Below, one piece after another: positions 59,179 through 64,000 of a stretch of 64,000 nucleotides of DNA. The notes under the pieces are model-generated. The model ran no database searches, was not told where the DNA came from, and saw only the letters and a program-made list of their open reading frames with translations. The position numbers and the translations under genes are program-made. How positions within the stretch are numbered: the first letter of the stretch is position 1; each line of letters starts with the position of its first letter. This DNA is from Sporobolomyces roseus (lineage: Eukaryota; Basidiomycota; Microbotryomycetes; Sporidiobolales; Sporidiobolaceae): positions 434,001 through 498,000 of the forward strand of contig JADILM010000010.1 of NCBI GenBank assembly GCA_016617785.1. Reading direction: 5' to 3'.

Positions 59179-59438
59179 ACCACGTTCGACAGAGTCATCC
59201 TCAGACGCTTCTGACGGAAAGAGAACTGTGAGAGAAAACCATGTATTTTTGATTGAACTCTCCTTGACTAGCTTTTCAAACGAAAGAACGTAAAGTATGA
59301 CGGAAAAAAGAAAGGGTACTACTACTGCGGAAAGAAACGAAAACCTCCGGCGACTGACGAAATGACTGGACACGATGAAGTCTGGACCGAGATAACGAAA
59401 CGAATCGTTCCCGCTCCTTCACAAGCATTCGAGCTCAT

Positions 59439-61428
59439 CTAGTACTCGGCGATCTCCTCCTCGTCACCCTGTATCAACGGTAGAGAACAGCGTCAGTCAC
59501 AAGTCGCACGAGCAGAGAAGTATTGCGAGGAAAGACGGAACAGGGAAAGAGGGAGGGGGAAAGCTTACGACTTCGGCAGCGACCTCCTCGTAATCCTTCT
59601 CGAGAGCAGCGAGATCCTCACGAGCCTATGAAGATGTCAACAAGAAGCGGAGTCAGTAACAAGAAGCGATTCGACGGTTGCTGACTTTTCGCGAAGCAGA
59701 CTTCGCGAAGTATTTTTCGCAAATCGACGAATTAAGTGATTTCGACAAAACTTACCTCTGAGAACTCTCCTTCCTCCATACCCTCGCCAACAAACCTGAG
59801 AAATGCCATGGATAAAGTGTCAGCACTCCCGACAAATCTTCAACGAACCTTCGCCTCGAAACCAAATTTCGACTCACCAGTGAACGAAAGCCCTCTTGGA
59901 GTAGAGCAAATCGAACTTGCGGTCGAGACGGGACCATGCGGTAGCGATGGCGGTGGTGTTGGAAAGCATACAGAGCGATCGAGAGACCTTTGCCAAATCT
60001 CCTCCGGGAACGTTGGCAGGAGGCTCGTTACAGATACCGAGCTTGAACCCGGTAGGGCACCAGTCAACGAATTGAATGGTTCGCTTGGTCTTGATTTGAG
60101 CGACGGCAGAGTTGACGTCCTTGGGGACGACGTCTCCTCGGTAGAGAAGAGCGCAAGCCATGTATTTACCTTGACGAGGATCGCATTTGACCCTGAATTC
60201 AGTTTCGAGGTCTTCAAGTCAGTTTCAGCTATTCCCGACGCGTGTATCGACAAGCTTACATTTGGTTGTTGGGCTCGAAGCAAGAGTGAGTGAGCTCGCT
60301 GACAGTGTTGGCTTCGTGCGAGGCCTTGCTGGCAGAGATGATGGGAGCGTAGGTGGCGAGGGGGAAATGGATACGAGGGAAAGGAACCAAGTTGACCTGG
60401 AACTCGTTCAAGTCGACGTTGAGAGATCCGTCGAAACGAAGGGAAGCGGTGATCGACGAGACGACTTGAGCGATGATTCGGTTCAAGTTCTTGAACCCCG
60501 GAGATTGGATTCCGAGGTTCTTACGGCAGATGTCGTAGATAGCTGATTGGATAGCAAAGAGTCAGATCGAGCCAAGATGGAAACAAGCTAGTGAAAAGTG
60601 AATTCACCCTCGTTGTCAACCATGAAAGAACAATCGACGTGTTCGAGAGTGGTGTGGGTGGTGAGGATAGAGTTGTAGGGTTCGACGACGGAGGAAGAGA
60701 GGGAAGGAGCGGGGTAAACTGAGAACTCGAGCTTCGACTTCTTGCCATAGTCTCCGGAGAGCTTCTCGAGGAGGAGAGCTCCGAAACCGGAACCCGTTCC
60801 ACCTCCGAACGAGTGGAAGACGAAGAATCCTTGGAGACCCTCACAGTTGTCGGCGAGCTTGCGGATTCGGTCGCAGGTCGTGTCGATAAGCTCCTTTCCA
60901 ACAGTGTAATGACCACGAGCATAGTTGTTCGCGGCATCCTCTTTTCCGTTGATCAACGTTTCCGGGTGGAAGAGTTGACGGTACTCGCCGGTACGAACTT
61001 CGTCTACAACGGAGGGCTCGAGATCGACGTAGATGGAACGAGGGACGTATTTGCCCGATCCAGTCTCTGAGAAGAAAGTCGAGAATCCTCCATTCGAGTT
61101 CTGCTTCTCGGGGTCTTCGTTGATGATGCGTCCGTCAGGACCGAGACCGTGCTCGAGGCAGTAAAGCTCCCAGCAGCTGTACAAGTTGGAATCGAAAGAA
61201 CAGCATCAGACGAGAGAGGATTAAACAAGGAGGGAGAGAAGTTGTAAACGAACGCGTTTCCGATTTGAACACCGGCTTGACCGACAGAGACGGAGATGAT
61301 TTCTATACGAGTGCGACAACGATAGATCAGCTTGTAATCAAGGAGTGAAAGAAGGTAATTTTCGAAGAGGGTCGCGCAAAGTTCGCTACCCTCTTCTCTC
61401 TGAAGGCAGATATATACGTACCACGCAT
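59439..61428 (-). CDS. TUB1: Alpha-tubulin
   Basis: Start at 61428, TAG at 59439-59441. Exon 1 has only 7 coding bases (ATGCGTG), then [72 protein letters not shown], the GTP-binding [16 protein letters not shown], and a C-terminal region with [31 protein letters not shown] and [20 protein letters not shown]. It ends GDEEEIAEY, so the terminal tyrosine of the detyrosination cycle is present. Residue 8 is Ser where many alpha-tubulins have His or Asn. The Lys40 acetylation site is not seen in the loop ([13 protein letters not shown]), as in many fungi. Introns are short and all junctions checked keep phase. Alpha-tubulin pairs with beta-tubulin to build microtubules. Confidence 0.96.
59630..59755 (-). 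repeat. Repeated TTCGCGAA palindromes inside an alpha-tubulin intron
   Basis: The intron between EFSE and AREDL is about 125 bp, twice the local norm. At about 59687-59710 it holds two TTCGCGAAG units separated by CAGAC, followed by a partial TTTCGC. Each unit is self-complementary and together they could form a hairpin. Confidence 0.5.
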
Positions 61429-62247
61429 AGTGTTGAGGTGTAGGCGGTATAAGAAGAATGGGTATGCTAGATAGAGTGCAAGAGGTAGAGGTTAACACGT
61501 TTGAATGAGGGAGAAGGGGAGGGGAATAACACGCGTGATTTCTCGACGATGACAAGACGGGGGCAGATTGAAAGAGTATAGAGTGTACTCACGAGTTGTT
61601 AGAAAGTCAAAGAGAGTCTCTGCAAGTCCGCGTAACTACGATGGGGCTTGAAGAGATTGAGGTTGAGGGTCAAGAGTTGAAGATTGAGTCGATCTCCTCC
61701 TCTTACCACAACTTGACCACACTCAAAGATGCTTGTAGACACTACACTACGCTCTCGAAGACCTGTACAACTAGGCTAGGCGGTTTCAACGAGCTCAAAT
61801 GCTATTCATTCATTCCCCTCGTCTTCATTTCGTTCAATCGAAAGCGCAGCAATCCCAGGCCAGGACCTCTCGAGAGCATCCTCAGCTGGCGACCGAGATG
61901 AAGACGATCGACAGCATGGGCCAATCTGTGCGATTCCGAGGTGTAATACTCCCTTTGTCGTGAGATTCGCACGGACTCTCATTCTCTGGAGACAAGGGCT
62001 CGCCTGCACCTTCTTCGACCGAGCATGATCTCCTGTCAGCCTTCTTCGACCTTTGTACTCTCGAGGAACCTTGTCAGTCTTGACAAACGCTGGAAAGCGA
62101 GAGACTGCCTCTTGAGCCCTTCGACCGCCCTCCTCTTTCTTCGTTACTCAGGATCGCTATCCTCTTCAAGTCCTATCGTAAGTATCGTTCGTTGATTCTT
62201 CTCGGTCCTATCTGCTGACTGAGACTTAGAGTCGACAGACCATCGAT
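61429..62247. promoter_or_regulatory. Divergent promoter of alpha-tubulin and the downstream gene
   Basis: About 820 bp between two outward-facing starts. Small ORFs on both strands lack support. A CTGACTGAGACTTAG sequence at about 62215-62230 looks like an intron 3' end, so the downstream gene probably has a spliced leader. No operator or RNA gene recognised. Confidence 0.4.
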
Positions 62248-64000
62248 ATGACGACTCTCAAATCTGCTCTACGCTTTCCGACAAACCACAGCTCTCCTCA
62301 TCCTCCTCCACCACCTATTCCCGCCTCTCCCCCGAACCAGCACAACCTCATTTCCCGCTTCTCTGCCGAAACCCTGATCGTAAAGTCTCCTCCCGGCGCA
62401 AGAACGATTCAACGATTCTTTTCGGCTGCGACTTCACATTCCCCTCCTTCCTCGCCTTCCTTCCGTCGTTCCCAGTCTTTCTTGGCTTCGACCTCAACCC
62501 CTCGTCCAAAACACTCTCCTAGCGCTAGCGAATCTCGTATCAACGTATCTTCCCCTCGACACTACGAATCAGACATCGAACCCTGGAGTAGAACTTCACT
62601 AGATGAAGCTGAGGTATTGAGATCGCCGACCGTCGGGAAAGTACCTGGAGGAGGTAGGGATATGAGTGGTGCAAGTTCAGGTGGAGCTATAGGTGCCGGA
62701 AGGGATAAATTAGCGGGAGCGGCGAAGGAAATGATGGAATTGTTGGCGAGAAAGAAGTCGGGACATGGACGAAAGGGGAGCGACCACAGTCACCGCTCGT
62801 CCACCTCAGGACGCTCAAGAGAATCGCGCTCACTCTCATCGCCAACTCGTCCATCAATCGATCTCGTTCCGACGAAACCCTCGAAGCCGAAACGACAAGT
62901 TCCTGACAAACCTAGGTCTTCGGAGGAATCCGAACGTTCAGCCAAACCGAATCACAAAATCTTCGACCTTCCATCTCGATCAGATCCACGAAACGCCTGC
63001 ACGAACACGACTCTTTCGCCTCCTCCTCTCCGACCGCCTCCTGCACCCCCTGTTTCTTCGACCGGGTCTCCTTCAAAAGCTTCGAAACCCACTCTTCGAC
63101 CTAACTCGCCACCTTCAATTTCCATCCCTCCTCTGCACCCTCGATCTCGAACACTCGTCATTGCAGCCGTCGCAGCGAAGACGGATGAATCTCTCCCTCC
63201 CTTCAAAGCGATGATCCTCTCTGCTCCGTCACGAGAGCAGCTCATCGCTCAGGAACCTGGTGAGGTTATCCTCGAGATCAGTGTCGGCGGTTCATCTCAT
63301 ACGACGACGGTCGAGACTCTCGCGAAGTACGGAGGAGGAGGAAAACTCGCCGAGTATGTCGATTCAGCGTTAGGCGATATTCGGAGATCGGCACCGCAAT
63401 ACGCTCGCAATACGCTCGAGAACAAGCGGCCCGACTTTCTCAAGCTACCGAGGCTGAATCATGACGAAGGAGATGAATCGGGATCGAACTTCAGCATTTC
63501 CCCTTCACACTTCGAAGTCTCGCCTCATCCTTCGCCTTTCCCCTTCATGCGCTACTCGTCCTCCTCGAAGAGCGACATCGACTTCGACAACCTAGAACTC
63601 GGTCCCGAAGACAACGATTGCTCATCTCCGATCGATCCTCTCGCACCTCAGCTTTTCCTCCCTATGTCCAACTTCATGCCTCCTCCGCCTCCTCTCAGAC
63701 TCGAGCTCGATGCATTACCAGCATCGAAACAAGTTAGGGTCGTGGCTTCTCCGAGACTCGATGCCAAACACCTTTCGGTTCATCCGTCGAGTATGTCGTT
63801 GTTTCTTCACTTCTATCATATGATCATGACTGACGCAGTCTTTCTATTATAGTCTTCACTGCGTCCCCTCCTCCTCCCCGTAGTCCTTCTCCTGGTCCTC
63901 CAACGCCTCGACGAATTTTGACCGCTCCTTCACCTCGCTCAATGTCTTTCCACAACCTTCCTCCCTCCCCGAACGAGGTTGCTGCCCGCAAAGCCCTCGC
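62248..64000 (+). CDS. Pro/Ser-rich hypothetical protein (3' end beyond window)
   Basis: ATG at 62248; exon 1 is open to about 63793, then an intron (GTATGT donor, ATTATAG acceptor at about 63853) leads to a second exon that runs off the window in frame (SIFTASPPPPRSP). The protein is mostly disordered: Pro runs (HPPPPPIP), Ser-rich stretches, and a Gly-rich block before AGAAKEMMELLARKKSG. One ordered segment near residues 325-375 (GEVILEISVGGSSHTTTVETL, then KLAEYVDSALGD) resembles the first strands of a BTB/POZ-type (T1-like) fold, where a glycine-containing strand is followed by T-x-x-T-L; this is only a resemblance. No function assigned. Confidence 0.6.

Noticed and set aside
62765..63245. 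Alternative-frame ORFs within the Pro/Ser-rich gene
   Set aside because: They overlap the long in-frame exon 62248-63793, which has consistent splicing at its end.
1..64000. CRISPR arrays, insertion sequences, LTR elements or rRNA
   Set aside because: I looked for regularly spaced repeats, transposase or reverse-transcriptase motifs and conserved rRNA sequence on both strands and saw none; only local gene duplications and short microsatellites are present.

Overview
The window is nuclear DNA of a filamentous or yeast-like fungus, most likely a basidiomycete. The genes are dense and lie on both strands. Nearly all are cut by short introns (about 50-75 bp, GTRNGT donors, a CTGAY/CTAAC-type branch point close to a YAG acceptor). 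The gene set includes an HMP1-type cruciform-binding protein, Ssd1, Mdm34, Tra1 and an H/ACA snoRNP protein. Arg is often CGA and the motif TCGA is very frequent. A pucciniomycete-like lineage is possible, but I cannot fix the species from sequence alone. Coordinates of spliced genes are given from start codon to stop codon, with introns inside.

Layout. 1-16.5 kb (minus strand): a partial F-box protein, the giant SAGA/NuA4 subunit Tra1 (12.6 kb), and a small cysteine-containing, probably secreted protein. 17-28.6 kb (plus strand): Mdm34 (ERMES), a Rec114-like meiotic protein (copy A), a Sec14-type lipid-transfer protein, a GCFC/PAXBP1-like splicing-associated protein and an unrecognised Ser/Glu-rich protein. 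28.8-36.4 kb: a DCAF4-like WD40 protein (minus), a short-chain dehydrogenase (plus), a second Rec114-like gene (copy B, minus) and a secreted berberine-bridge-type FAD oxidase (minus). 36.7-43.6 kb (plus): NHP2, three small intron-rich genes of unknown function (two of them apparent tandem paralogs), the signal peptidase catalytic subunit SEC11 and an HMP1-type protein. 43.9-59.2 kb: two copies of a Gre2/DFR-like NADPH reductase, a tRNA-Ala(AGC) with an intron, SSD1, and one complete and one truncated MFS monocarboxylate-type transporter. 59.4-64 kb: alpha-tubulin (minus) and the start of a proline/serine-rich protein (plus) that runs off the window.

Most genes are housekeeping: chromatin, splicing, snoRNP, protein secretion, mitochondrial contact sites and cytoskeleton. 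The unusual content lies in local duplications. There is an inverted pair of Rec114-like genes 11.4 kb apart. A reductase/MFS mosaic contains a truncated transporter copy in which a former intron has lost its acceptor AG and now reads in frame. A pair of tiny multi-exon genes shares an intron position and a short motif. The Ssd1 protein also keeps the full acidic quartet of an active RNase II centre.
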